64,000 nt of DNA from Elusimicrobiales bacterium (GTDB lineage Bacteria > Elusimicrobiota > Elusimicrobia > Elusimicrobiales > UBA9959). Of this stretch, positions 8,036-16,225 are shown one piece after another. Made by a program: the position numbers and the translations under genes. Below the pieces are notes generated by a model. It did not search any database, was not told where the DNA came from, and was given only the letters and a program-made list of their open reading frames with translations. Numbering within the stretch: position 1 is the first letter of the stretch; each line of letters starts with the position of its first letter. The stretch spans positions 1 to 64,000 of the forward strand of contig JAQTZB010000004.1 of NCBI GenBank assembly GCA_028688015.1, read 5' to 3'.

Positions 8036-9700
8036 TTAAAGCCCCGGCACCGCCCTATTTATCCCCGAGCCGCTATATTTGTCCCTGAAAGACAGGGCCT
8101 CGGCTTCCGCGGCAACGTTCTCACGGTAAATGACAGTGTACCATTTGAACCTGGTGTCCATAAGTTCGCGGTAATCTTTCATCAACTTCTTCTGCGCCGG
8201 CGGCAGCCCGGCCGGAAGAGCGCGTTGCCCGGCCTCCAAGGCCCTCAGCGTAACCGCGTAACGCTGCGCCATCTTAAACTCCCTCGCCGCTCCGCCCTCG
8301 AAACTGTCTATGTGCGTATAATAAGGCGCTTTAAGCGTGTCCAAAGCCGCCAGTCCGCCTTCCATGAATTTTTCGGCATTGTTAATATGCACCGGATGTA
8401 ATTTAGCGTAACAGGCCGGTCCGCCGTTCTTGGAGCAGTATTCTATAGTGTGCTCCGAAGATTCTTTGTTGGAGAGGTTCTCTTTGGCGCGCGTATACAG
8501 GTCGTGACCATCCTTGTATGCGATACCGGCGGCTATGGCGCGCGCGGTCTGGTTTTGGTGCTCCGCCTCGTGCACCATAGTGGGCGAAAGATAGACTGCC
8601 AGGTCTTTCATGGCAGCGTTATTCTTTATAACCTGAGCAACGGTCATACCGCGTTTAGCGGCGAATTCTTCTGCGAGGCCGCTGTTTAATTCAATAACTT
8701 TCCTTTCCGCGTTCCATAAACCGAGCGCTGAGCCGGGAGCGAAGGCTAAATTCAGCTTATTGCTGCCGGTCTTGGCATATTTGGGATCGCTGTAAAAAGC
8801 CAATGCCCGTTTGCCGGCTACGGTCTGGCCCATTACTTCGGCCATATACCCCGCCGGTTTCCCGCCCTCCATCCGCAGCATTTTCGTTGACAACTCTTTC
8901 TGTTCAGCCGTCATCGCCACCGGCTTGGGGGCTTTAATAGTTCCGGCGCCTGGCTTTACTGCCCCCGCCAAGGGCTTGACAATGAGGAGGGCTGCCGGCC
9001 TAATTGCTGCGGCGTTATCGAAGGTTTGCGCAAGGTAATTCCCCTCCCCGCCAGGGCTTATGGCGGCCAGCCGTGCGCCGGCGGCGGACAGTTCCTTCCC
9101 CTTCTTATCGGCGGCCGAGGGAATTTTGTTTTTATCCTCTGCAAACATAAAATTATGCATTTCATATCTGCGGGCCAGGATATTCATGCCATCCCAGGCA
9201 GCCTTACCTTTGCGTTCTAAAAGGATACAGGAGGGGGACATCTTTATTTCCACATCCCATGTGAGCACCCCATGTCGCACGTCAGAAAGCCGATTACCGG
9301 CGTACCTGCCGATCCACTTGAACATGGCCTCAGGCTGGGGGCCCAGGCCCATGTCGCAGAGGGCGCAATCCGGGGTTTTCAGGACACGGGCGAGCGCAAT
9401 GTAAGATGTGCTGTCCCAATTCTGCATTATTCGGTGAAGGTCCAGCAGTGCGTTGTTGTTGCCTATAAGCCTGCCGGCGGCCGCGCTGTCCAATTCGGAA
9501 TATCGGCTTATAAGCGACTCGGGGGATCCTTCATTGAGTCCACGCACACACTTGGCGGCAGTCATAGGGGAAAGAATATTTTTGCCTGGGTCGATATTAT
9601 CCGAGCACTCTTTTATCAGCACTTGGTCATGTTCCGACAACTGCGCGGAAACAGGATGCGCCGAAAGCGTTAAAAGAACTGCAAATAATAGTTTATCCAT
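8036..9700 (-). CDS. Secreted protein with HExxH motif, putative metallopeptidase
   Basis: The product has 554 residues when started at the ATG at 9700, which opens a signal peptide (MDKLLFAVLLTLSAHPVSAQ). An upstream ATG would add nine residues before it. The only enzymatic hint is MVHEAEHQNQTARA near residue 376, an HExxH zinc-ligand motif, with several downstream glutamates (SNKESSEHTIEY) that could supply the third ligand. The N-terminal half has cysteine pairs (CALCDMG) and no recognised domain. It is probably co-transcribed with the small secreted protein downstream. Peptidase activity is an inference from the motif alone. Confidence 0.75.
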   Translation of the reverse strand: MDKLLFAVLLTLSAHPVSAQLSEHDQVLIKECSDNIDPGKNILSPMTAAKCVRGLNEGSPESLISRYSELDSAAAGRLIGNNNALLDLHRIMQNWDSTSYIALARVLKTPDCALCDMGLGPQPEAMFKWIGRYAGNRLSDVRHGVLTWDVEIKMSPSCILLERKGKAAWDGMNILARRYEMHNFMFAEDKNKIPSAADKKGKELSAAGARLAAISPGGEGNYLAQTFDNAAAIRPAALLIVKPLAGAVKPGAGTIKAPKPVAMTAEQKELSTKMLRMEGGKPAGYMAEVMGQTVAGKRALAFYSDPKYAKTGSNKLNLAFAPGSALGLWNAERKVIELNSGLAEEFAAKRGMTVAQVIKNNAAMKDLAVYLSPTMVHEAEHQNQTARAIAAGIAYKDGHDLYTRAKENLSNKESSEHTIEYCSKNGGPACYAKLHPVHINNAEKFMEGGLAALDTLKAPYYTHIDSFEGGAAREFKMAQRYAVTLRALEAGQRALPAGLPPAQKKLMKDYRELMDTRFKWYTVIYRENVAAEAEALSFRDKYSGSGINRAVPGL

Positions 9701-9745
9701 AATCTGACCCGTTCCAATTAATTGCATTTTGCAACATAGCCGTGC

Positions 9746-10048
9746 CTAGTTATAGTGGACAGTCTGACACAGGCCAATAAGTTTACTCAATAGTCCTCTC
9801 GCGAACAGGAATCCCTGAAGACCAGCTTTCGAATCCGATTTGTGTACTATTAAATTGCTGTCGATGGACACTGCCGAAGCGTCCGCCGCCACCGCCGAGT
9901 ACGCTCCGCCCATACCCACCGCCCGCGCGCCCATGCCCATGGTCAGGAAGGCCGCCCCGGTGGTGCCCTTGGCGCCGGAGCCGAAATCCCCGCCCAGAAC
10001 GCTCTGGGCGGAGGCCAGTATCATCAGGATGGCGGCGAGGAGTTTCAT
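9746..10048 (-). pseudogene. Truncated duplicate of the PorV-like gene
   Basis: The first 61 codons match the gene at 5959-7002 almost exactly (Gly17 is Ser), including FLTMGMGARAVGMGGAYSAV. At DASAVS the frame departs into 39 unrelated residues and stops. Signal peptide and promoter are intact, so a short peptide could still be made, but no barrel can form. The junction at about 9866 marks the duplication end. Upstream sequence to 10204 is part of the same repeat. Confidence 0.88.
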
Positions 10049-10204
10049 AACTATAGTCTAACCCGCCGTGGTTAAACCGTAGTTACACTGCGATTATACT
10101 TTGGTTACATTTTTAAAAACCAACCGACCTTACCCCGCAATTCCTACCGGCCTAACAGGTTAAATTCTAGTTTCTCTATACCGGACACACCCCCCTGCCA
10201 GGGA
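9866..10204. repeat. Direct repeat of PorV-like 5' end and promoter, copy 2
   Basis: Second copy of the segment at 6820-7161. It includes the TAGACT box at 10055-10060, six bases before the ATG at 10048. Confidence 0.92.
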
Positions 10205-10282
10205 TTCCGGCCTAAATACCCGGGAATTGCGCGGTTATCCCCTGAACTTTCTTAATCTTGCCCATACACGGCCGGGGCATAA

Positions 10283-10313
10283 GCCGCTTATCTTTAGTTT
10301 CCAGATAAGCGGC
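10283..10313 (-). terminator. Perfect 11-bp stem-loop after a receiver gene
   Basis: GCCGCTTATCT (10283-10293) pairs with AGATAAGCGGC (10303-10313) around a nine-base loop, directly beyond the stop codon of the receiver gene at 10315. There is no U-tract, so it may be an mRNA-stabilising hairpin rather than a classic terminator. Confidence 0.6.
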
Positions 10314-10314
10314 C

Positions 10315-10692
10315 CTACGGATAGGCCACGCCGCTGGCGTTAAGCAACCGCCTGACCTCGTCAAGAAGTATCTCCCCATTTATAGGTTTTGGGAAGACGC
10401 TTACCCATTGATAGGTCAAGGGCAACCCCTTTACCCTTTCAGGCAGTCCCGTCACAAAGATAACCGGTTTCCCTAACTGGAGCACGCGGCGTATACAAGT
10501 GAAAACGAGTTCTCCCCCGCCACTCGGCATATCCACATCCAGAACCAGCAGGTCCGGACGGAAATTAGCGCACTTTGCCAGGGCAGATACGCCATTTTCC
10601 GCTGTTTCAACTTCCAGGCCAGCCTCTGAGAACAACGCCGAATAGTAGTCCACAATAATCCGTTCATCATCTGCAGCCAGTATTTTTGCCAT
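10315..10692 (-). CDS. Single-domain response regulator
   Basis: The product has 125 residues and is only a CheY-like receiver. The acidic pocket (ADDE), the phospho-acceptor Asp in LLVLDVDMP, the Thr in FVTGLPE and the Lys in FPKPIN are present. The ATG at 10692 (MAKILAADDE) is chosen, because an upstream start adds 16 residues without receiver features. No output domain is attached, so it must act through a partner protein. It lies 86 bases downstream of the small zinc-ribbon-like gene at 10779. Confidence 0.88.
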   Translation of the reverse strand: MAKILAADDERIIVDYYSALFSEAGLEVETAENGVSALAKCANFRPDLLVLDVDMPSGGGELVFTCIRRVLQLGKPVIFVTGLPERVKGLPLTYQWVSVFPKPINGEILLDEVRRLLNASGVAYP

Positions 10693-10778
10693 AGCCCCCT
10701 TCTTTTGACACCCTCCAACAGCGCAGCGCCCAACTCCCAATGTTGAGGCCCAGACTGGCCGGGCGGCATAAACCGTTG

Positions 10779-11006
10779 CTATCGCGTAATGTGCCGCAAC
10801 ACTTTGTCACAGTAACCTTTATACCACTCCTCATTGCCATAAAACCTGAACATGCACTCCGGGCAAAGCCCATGGGACCAGACTATCCGCTTGTCCTCCG
10901 CAAGAAGCCGGGTAGTCACCCTCCAGGCTCCGCTTTTATCACGTATCTTCGCGCACCCGCAACAAAGAACCACAAAACCACGATGCGTCCAGTCGTCATT
11001 ATCCAT
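10779..11006 (-). CDS. Standalone CxC / SHGxCPxC zinc-binding module
   Basis: The product has 75 residues. It reads CCGCAKIRDKSGAW, then a spacer, then WSHGLCPECMFRFYG. This is the pattern (CxxCxKIRxxxGxW ... SHGxCPxC) usually found as a C-terminal tail on PAS, kinase and response-regulator proteins. Here it is a separate gene next to a single-domain receiver (10315-10692), as if the fusion had been split. No Shine-Dalgarno site was found, and the start is uncertain. The four cysteines probably bind one zinc. Its function is unknown. Confidence 0.7.
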   Translation of the reverse strand: MDNDDWTHRGFVVLCCGCAKIRDKSGAWRVTTRLLAEDKRIVWSHGLCPECMFRFYGNEEWYKGYCDKVLRHITR

Positions 11007-11183
11007 TTTGAGACATCCATGCTCCGGAAATAATGAACAGCCCCGCGGCAGCTATCCCCAAGATCGCCAAACACTTGACAAACAAATAGACCCCATGGAT
11101 CATAGAAGCGGTCATTATCGGATATTTAAGCAACAGGCTAACACAGATTTATCCATACCTTAAAACCGGCAAGTTCTCCCGGT

Positions 11184-11558
11184 CTAGATACCGAAGGTTA
11201 TTCGTTTACCAAGCCGGTCTGTTTCCCCCTTGATTCTGGCTAAATCAAAAGGTTTAGATATTACAGTTATATCCCTAGATATCCCCATATCTGCCACTCC
11301 GGCTTTAGCCGCACCGGACACCACTAAAACGGGTATCCCGGACAGATCCGGATGCATGTCCAGCATAGCTATCATAGAATCTCCCGGGATTTCCGGCATA
11401 TGCAGGTCCGTGATAATCAGGTCGGGCTTCTTTTGCAAAGCCGAACTTATTAGTTGCACCCCGTTAGAGAAACTCTCAACTTCATGCGAAAGACCGGACA
11501 GGAAATCATCCAATAAGCAACGCAACACATCATCGTCTTCAGCAATAAGTATGCGCAT
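11184..11558 (-). CDS. Single-domain response regulator
   Basis: The product has 124 residues and is a receiver only. It has AEDDD, the acceptor Asp in LIITDLHMPE, Ser in VVSGAAK and Lys in ISKPFD. It has no output domain. It is the middle of three neighbouring receivers in the same direction (10315, 11184, 11655), separated by 100-180 bases without clear terminators. Confidence 0.88.
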   Translation of the reverse strand: MRILIAEDDDVLRCLLDDFLSGLSHEVESFSNGVQLISSALQKKPDLIITDLHMPEIPGDSMIAMLDMHPDLSGIPVLVVSGAAKAGVADMGISRDITVISKPFDLARIKGETDRLGKRITFGI

Positions 11559-11654
11559 TTAGTCGCCCCATGCCACATCTAAATATCCGCCATAACGCAA
11601 ACCACCGCCCGATAAAGAAGCGCGGCGTCCGGCCATTCCGTCAAAAAGGCCCGT

Positions 11655-12035
11655 TCATACGTGGTCCGCAGAAAAAGCCTTCCCCAGCAGAGCTACGCGC
11701 CGCAAGAAATCATCCTTATCGAAAGGCTTAATGATGTAATCATCGGCGCCGCGCTGAAGCGCGGAGGTCCGTAGGCCGGTGTTTTTTGCGCCGGTGAGAA
11801 GAATTATCGGCATATCCTTATAGCGTGTATCCCCACGTATCAGGTCCAGCAGTTCAAGTCCATCCATCCCGGGCATATTAATATCCAGCACGGCAAGGTC
11901 CGCCCCTTCTTTTTGCAACGCCTCCCCCGCCAGTCTGCCATCCGGATGCGCGGATACCCTATGCCCGGCGGAACTGAGCATCATTTGCACCGGGGCCCGC
12001 ACGTCATCGTCATCGTCCGCGATAATTATTCTCAT
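11655..12035 (-). CDS. Single-domain response regulator behind a G14 tract
   Basis: The product has 126 residues and is a complete receiver: ADDDDD, acceptor Asp in LAVLDINMPGMDG, Thr in ILLTGAK, Lys in IKPFD. The ATG at 12035 lies 8 bases after a GGAGG site and is preferred over an upstream GTG at 12044. On the coding strand the ribosome site is the end of a 14-G run (12047-12060 on the plus strand as C14), so its strength or its distance to upstream sequence could change by slippage. It follows the OmpA-like gene by about 27 bases. Confidence 0.88.
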   Translation of the reverse strand: MRIIIADDDDDVRAPVQMMLSSAGHRVSAHPDGRLAGEALQKEGADLAVLDINMPGMDGLELLDLIRGDTRYKDMPIILLTGAKNTGLRTSALQRGADDYIIKPFDKDDFLRRVALLGKAFSADHV

Positions 12036-12046
12036 TGCGACCACCT

Positions 12047-12060
12047 CCCCCCCCCCCCCC
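12047..12060. repeat. Homopolymer C14 (G14 on the coding strand)
   Basis: Fourteen consecutive C bases lie between the stop of the gene at 12063 and the start of the receiver at 12035. The tract abuts the receiver's ribosome-binding site. Such tracts slip during replication and also cause sequencing errors. Confidence 0.9.
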
Positions 12061-12062
12061 GC

Positions 12063-13271
12063 TTAGCGCGGCGGAGTCAACAACAGTTTCCGGCTTACGG
12101 AGGCCTCATTCCCGTCAAGGTCAACCGCCGTAAGTTTGAAGACGTAGTTGCCGGCGGGATACGCGGCTCCGAAAAATTTCCGGCGCCCGTTCCAGTAAGT
12201 GTGGCTAAACCGCGCCCCGGAACCTGATATTTCCCGCAGCGGCAGGCGAGTGCCGTCCTTAAGCACTCCGAAAATTTCGAACTTCCAGTCGGGCCGGCCC
12301 CCGCGCCCCTCCAGCACAGAGAACTCAACTATCGCTCCTTCGTTGCTCTTCGTCTGCATCTTGCCAGGATACACCCCTAAAGTGACCTTGGGGCCCTTGA
12401 CCCTGTTATCTTCCGGGGTCTTCAGCTTTGGTTGTTTAAAATAATCGAACAGCACTACCATGCCGCTCGTATCCATCACCTCCTTTGGCAGGCGTACGCC
12501 AGTGCCAGTGAGGCTGACCTCAAGCCTTGCGGAGGAAAGGCCGCGCGACTCCAGATACGAATAAACAGCCATCGCACGACGAATACCTCCCAAATGCACA
12601 TCTTCCAGGGCGGTTCCCTCCGGGAGCACAAGGCAATTTGCATTCCCCGCAGTAAAGATCAACCCGGCAAGCGAGTCAAGCACACTGGCGGCGTCGTGGC
12701 GAAGCTCCGCTTTCCCCATATCCGCAAAAAGAAACTGCGGATCCAGCGCCATCGCTTTTACCCCGCCGTCCCCGGCATACACCTTTACCCCGTTGGTTTC
12801 CCCCAACTTCCAAAGCAGTTCACTGCGGAGCTGGTCTATCTTTGTCTGGATCTTTTCGTTCAACAGTTCCCGCTCCGCAGGGGGAATTTCCCCGCGCGCA
12901 GCGTATGGGGAGACCTCCGCTTCCAATGATTTCGTTACTGGCGGGAATTCCGAGCCAGCGCGTCCGCCATCCATGTCAGACGATCGGCCGGCATTTGCCG
13001 AAGGGCGGAGGCCGTAGTTCAATCGCATATTAATTTTGGAAATATACTCTGTCGCCAAGGCTTTTTCTGATGGGGAACCCCTGACAATTATCTCCATGAA
13101 ACGGTCCATAGCCTCAGTATCCATACCATTTGAATAAAACCTCAAGGCCTGTTCAAGAACGCGGCTTTCTTTTGCGCTTTGGAGTTCGGCGAGATCCTTA
13201 GCGGCCAGCGCTCCGTATAGCGCAGGCAGGGCGGCGATAACCGGCAGAAAGAATTTCAGTTTAACGGTCAT
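12063..13271 (-). CDS. Secreted protein with OmpA-like domain
   Basis: The product has 402 residues from the ATG at 13271, which opens a signal peptide (MTVKLKFFLPVIAALPALYG). A helical repeat-like part (about 25-80) and a charged linker follow. At about 185-285 comes a degenerate OmpA/MotB-type fold (FADMGKAELRHDAASVLDSL, GGIRRAMAVYSYLESRGLSS), which in the family binds peptidoglycan, though the usual GHTD motif is not seen. The C-terminal about 100 residues look like an FlgD-type Ig domain (PAGNYVFKLTAVDLDGNEAS). A candidate promoter with a palindrome lies about 104 bases upstream. The C14 tract immediately follows the stop. Confidence 0.75.
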   Translation of the reverse strand: MTVKLKFFLPVIAALPALYGALAAKDLAELQSAKESRVLEQALRFYSNGMDTEAMDRFMEIIVRGSPSEKALATEYISKINMRLNYGLRPSANAGRSSDMDGGRAGSEFPPVTKSLEAEVSPYAARGEIPPAERELLNEKIQTKIDQLRSELLWKLGETNGVKVYAGDGGVKAMALDPQFLFADMGKAELRHDAASVLDSLAGLIFTAGNANCLVLPEGTALEDVHLGGIRRAMAVYSYLESRGLSSARLEVSLTGTGVRLPKEVMDTSGMVVLFDYFKQPKLKTPEDNRVKGPKVTLGVYPGKMQTKSNEGAIVEFSVLEGRGGRPDWKFEIFGVLKDGTRLPLREISGSGARFSHTYWNGRRKFFGAAYPAGNYVFKLTAVDLDGNEASVSRKLLLTPPR

Positions 13272-13374
13272 AGTGTTCAACAACGGATACGGGCATTTAA
13301 CTCAATGCGCCGCTTTCTTAATCCCCGACGAAAAAATTCATCCCAATAGGGCTTGGACGAACACCCCTTCATAT

Positions 13375-13399
13375 AGTTTAATGCGGCTGGCCGCATTAA
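13375..13399 (-). promoter_or_regulatory. Candidate promoter with overlapping perfect palindrome
   Basis: A TAAACT -10 box (13375-13380, minus strand) overlaps a perfect inverted repeat, TTAATGCGGC-TG-GCCGCATTAA (13378-13399). The palindrome fills the spacer between -10 and the expected -35, the place of a repressor or response-regulator operator. Its other reading is a terminator for the SUMF1-like gene at 13443, but no U-tract follows. Confidence 0.5.
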
Positions 13400-13442
13400 T
13401 CCACTAAATTAATTCTTAATATTGTTGCCGAGCAGGCAAAGG

Positions 13443-14501
13443 TTACTGCACAGAAATTGCGGAGACCGCACAGCGAAAGCCTATGTCATCGTTGGCTTTG
13501 TATGTACTGGCCCTGTTGGCCGACCGCATAGCCGCGGCCTCAAAAGCCCAGGAACCGCCGCGGATGACATTTTCACGTCCGGCCGGGCCCTGCGGATCAC
13601 CGCCGCCGCCATTACTGTAGGCCTGCGCATCATAGTAATCGGCAACCATTTCCCACACGTTGCCGTGCATATCGTAGAGGCCGTATTTGTTAGGTTTTTT
13701 CATGCCGACCGGGTGAGGTTCACCGCCGGAATTAGTTTCGATCCAAGCGTAATCCCCGGCCTGCCCCATGTCCTCGCCGAAGGAGAAAGCCGAAGCTGCC
13801 CCGCCGCGGGCCGCGGCCTCCCATTCGGCCTCGGTCGGCAGGCGCCGTTTCTTTGAGGCGCAGTACGCCTCTGCATCTTTTTGGGTTACGCCTATGACCG
13901 GGCAATTGGAGCAGTTTTTAAGTAATGCGGACAGCCGTCCGTAATACGGCTCGTTGCCGGTATCGATATTGAACTTCCCCGCGGGCTTGGCCCATTCCGG
14001 GTAGTTCTCACCGGCAACCGCGGCGAACTTCATGTAGTCAGCTATCGTAACCTCGTGCTTTTCCATATAAAAAGCATCCAGCCGTATCTGGCGCTTCGGG
14101 TGTTCGTCCGGCTCGCCGCTGCCTTCCGGGGAACCTACCTGATAGCTCCCGGCCGGAAGATACGACATATCTTTCGTTCTTTCACGCAAAGCGGCCAGCT
14201 TTTCATCTTCAATGAACTTCCCCGCCGCCGCAAGGCAGGCCCCGCAGGCTTTATCCGCCACCGGAGAACCGATATAAGCTTCCGTCTCCGCGGATAACAT
14301 GCCTCCACCGCCAGGCCTCCCTTCGCTCTGCGCTGCGCTGACTACATGCCCGATACGAGCCTGGGCTGAAATATACCCCAAAACCCAGAACAGCACTGCA
14401 ACAGTCAAGCAAAACAACCGCCTTTGATTGTAATCCCTGGAGGGATTGCCACAATGCGGACAGCTCTTACCTCCTGCCTTGGGCACAAGCCTTCTTTCCA
14501 T
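13443..14501 (-). CDS. Membrane-anchored SUMF1-fold protein with N-terminal zinc ribbon
   Basis: The product has 352 residues. The ATG at 14501 follows GAGGG and is preferred over an upstream TTG. Residues about 14-20 form a CPHCGNP half-ribbon facing the cytoplasm, followed by one membrane segment (LFCLTVAVLFWVLGYISA). The SUMF1 domain occupies about 115-352: YLPAGSYQVGSPEGSGEPDE, HPKRQIRLDAFYMEKHEVTI, RLPTEAEWEAAARGG, NKYGLYDMHGNVWEMVADYY, VIRGGSWAF and DDIGFRC. The catalytic Cys pair of FGE is missing, as in the paralogue at 1408. It is a distinct, more canonical member, likely acting in the periplasm. Confidence 0.88.
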   Translation of the reverse strand: MERRLVPKAGGKSCPHCGNPSRDYNQRRLFCLTVAVLFWVLGYISAQARIGHVVSAAQSEGRPGGGGMLSAETEAYIGSPVADKACGACLAAAGKFIEDEKLAALRERTKDMSYLPAGSYQVGSPEGSGEPDEHPKRQIRLDAFYMEKHEVTIADYMKFAAVAGENYPEWAKPAGKFNIDTGNEPYYGRLSALLKNCSNCPVIGVTQKDAEAYCASKKRRLPTEAEWEAAARGGAASAFSFGEDMGQAGDYAWIETNSGGEPHPVGMKKPNKYGLYDMHGNVWEMVADYYDAQAYSNGGGGDPQGPAGRENVIRGGSWAFEAAAMRSANRASTYKANDDIGFRCAVSAISVQ

Positions 14502-15005
14502 AAAGTCCCTCAAAATACCAAGTTGCTAGCGCATATTATTTCAATACGTGTGCCAGCGTATGACTTTCCGCTGACGCACACGCCCGCGTTTATACCTACG
14601 GGGCAATAGAGCCGCGGCACATTGGGCGCACCACGTTTTAAACGCGGTTATTACCGCGGAAAGACCGGCTTTCAGATCAATATCTTTTCGAGCTTTCATA
14701 ATCCACATTGCGTTACGCATTATATAACACGCTCAGGCGAACAATCACGAAGCCGCCTTTGCGACTGCGCTACGGTACCCCCAAAAAAGAGCCGGCGTTT
14801 AAGCCGGCCCTCCCACTGGCCCGTATAAAAGGGCCGCGTGGACTTCCATTAACTATCGCGACACATCGCCCGGCTTTTGCCGGTTCCCCGCCGCTAAACC
14901 TGGCGGGCACTGAGAGGCGGCATACGCCCTTATTTCAGCAACGATCTCCGCAGCTTTTGGAGATGTCTTCCAGTTTGCATCCTCACGGGTTCAATAATGC
15001 AACGC
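14502..15005. other. Intergenic region rich in short stem-loops
   Basis: No gene is supported in about 500 bases. Several short inverted repeats are visible, including the terminator at 14783-14809, GCGGTTATTACCGC near 14645 and ATCTCC/GGAGAT near 14965. A small RNA is possible but not shown. Confidence 0.4.
14783..14809 (-). terminator. Rho-independent terminator, minus strand
   Basis: On the minus strand GGGCCGGCTTAAACGCCGGC is followed by TCTTTTTTGG, a hairpin plus U-tract. It is about 200 bases beyond the stop of the gene at 15006, whose transcript it probably ends. Confidence 0.65.
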
Positions 15006-15530
15006 TCAGCGTTTGTCCGCGATATACGCCCCCACCTGCGCGCCCACATACGCCCCCGCCACGGCCGCCACCACCACCCCGCCCACAAGCGTAGCCGTTA
15101 CCAGCAACGGCATCGCCCCGCTGGCCGCCACGCACATAGTGCCGTACAGGGACATGTTAGCGGCAATGGCCGCGGCGCCGCCGCCGGCAGCCAGACCACC
15201 TATCACACCGCCAGTCACCTTGCCCTTTCTCTCCTCCTTGCCGGAGGCGAGCCCTGTTTTCTCCGCGCCGGGAACGGGCACTTTACCGGCAAGCTTTACC
15301 TTGTCATAAGAGGAAGTCGCCTGCGTATACCTGGCCGTCTCCACCGGGCGCAGTTCGCCGCTTATCCGCGGATCCGTTTCCCCCCCGGCCATGTTGTGGC
15401 TTATCTTAGCCTCGCCGAACTTTATGCCGCCCTCGTTACGACTGCTCTCCATACCGGGACCGAGCGCCCACACCGCCTGCCCCCACACCAGCATCGCCAC
15501 CGCCACAGAAATCACTTTTATGTTTTTCAT
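15006..15530 (-). CDS. Secreted glycine-zipper protein
   Basis: The product has 174 residues from the ATG at 15530, which follows AGGAGAG. A signal peptide (MKNIKVISVAVAMLVWGQAV) and the segment ALGPGMESSRNEGGIKFGEA are shared with the chimeric SUMF1-like protein at the left edge. The C-terminal half (KVTGGVIGGLAAGGGAAAIA, then LVGGVVVAAVAGAYVGAQVG) is a long glycine zipper of the type that inserts into or crosses membranes. It may be an outer- or inner-membrane component. Function unknown. Confidence 0.75.
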   Translation of the reverse strand: MKNIKVISVAVAMLVWGQAVWALGPGMESSRNEGGIKFGEAKISHNMAGGETDPRISGELRPVETARYTQATSSYDKVKLAGKVPVPGAEKTGLASGKEERKGKVTGGVIGGLAAGGGAAAIAANMSLYGTMCVAASGAMPLLVTATLVGGVVVAAVAGAYVGAQVGAYIADKR

Positions 15531-15571
15531 ATTCTCTCCTTTTGCTGTCACCGTCTGCCGCCTGTATGCAT

Positions 15572-15577
15572 AGTTTA
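15572..15577 (-). promoter_or_regulatory. Candidate -10 box of the glycine-zipper gene
   Basis: The minus strand reads GTTGTAAACTATGCATAC: TAAACT about 42 bases before the ATG at 15530. No -35 consensus is evident. Confidence 0.4.
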
Positions 15578-15701
15578 CAACGCAGAGCTCTCCGCCGGCA
15601 GGGCAGCAAGGCCCATGTGCGGCGGATATTCTGCCGCCGTACCCTCGCGCCGTTCTTTACCGTATCTTTACCCAGGCCCCGCGACTTTCCCTGACAAAAG
15701 A

Positions 15702-15729
15702 GCCGGCCGGGCAGACAGGCCCGGCCGGC
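15702..15729 (-). terminator. Strong GC hairpin, minus-strand terminator
   Basis: GCCGGCCGGGC and GCCCGGCCGGC form an 11-bp perfect stem with a six-base loop. On the minus strand CTCTTTTG follows. It lies 20 bases beyond the stop of the deleted receiver at 15750. Confidence 0.65.
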
Positions 15730-15749
15730 CCATATCCTGTCACGGCGGT

Positions 15750-15950
15750 TCAGTTTGGGTCCAGTGTATTCTTGATGTTGTCCAGCAGCTCTCCGCGCGC
15801 GGTGAGTTTATACATAACCGCCTTCACTTGCGGAGACTTGTCAAAGTCCGGGACGGAGGACCACAGCCCGGTAATTACTATGATAAGTATATCACTGAAG
15901 AAATCGCTCACTTCCGGGTCGTCGTCGGCTATCAGTATTTCATTTTTCAT
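15750..15950 (-). pseudogene. Response regulator with internal in-frame deletion
   Basis: The 66-residue frame starts like a receiver (MKNEILIADDDPEVSDFFSD) and ends like one (IIVITGL, then VKAVMYKLTARGELLDNIKN), but the middle, about 35-50 residues from alpha-1 to beta-4 including the acceptor aspartate, is missing. The frame is preserved across the deletion. It cannot work as a phospho-receiver. It keeps its own terminator, and no gene of the missing part was found on this strand nearby. Confidence 0.75.
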
Positions 15951-16225
15951 AAGCGAATACAGCGCTTGCCGGACGGACGAGAACCGGGACCAGCTTGTGC
16001 TGCCCCCTAGAATCCCGACCGTTTGCCGCCGGCAAGCACATCCAGCACCGCGGCTGAGACATATTTAGGGAACTCCATGGTGGGGATATCCCCGTATTTG
16101 GGCCCCAGAATTCCCGGGTAATATCTCACGGTCCGGCGCAGACACAGCGGATATAGTAAATGCTGATGCTCTTGACTACGGTGCTCATCCCGCCGCCATT
16201 GAAGGCCACATAGCAAACGTTGGCC

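Noticed and set aside
14997-15005. Hairpins in 14.5-15.0 kb as a small RNA gene
   Set aside because: Only the terminator at 14783-14809 is convincing; the other stems are short and may be chance.
15006-16010. Long plus-strand frame of 337 residues
   Set aside because: His/Arg-rich shadow covering the glycine-zipper gene and the deleted receiver on the other strand.
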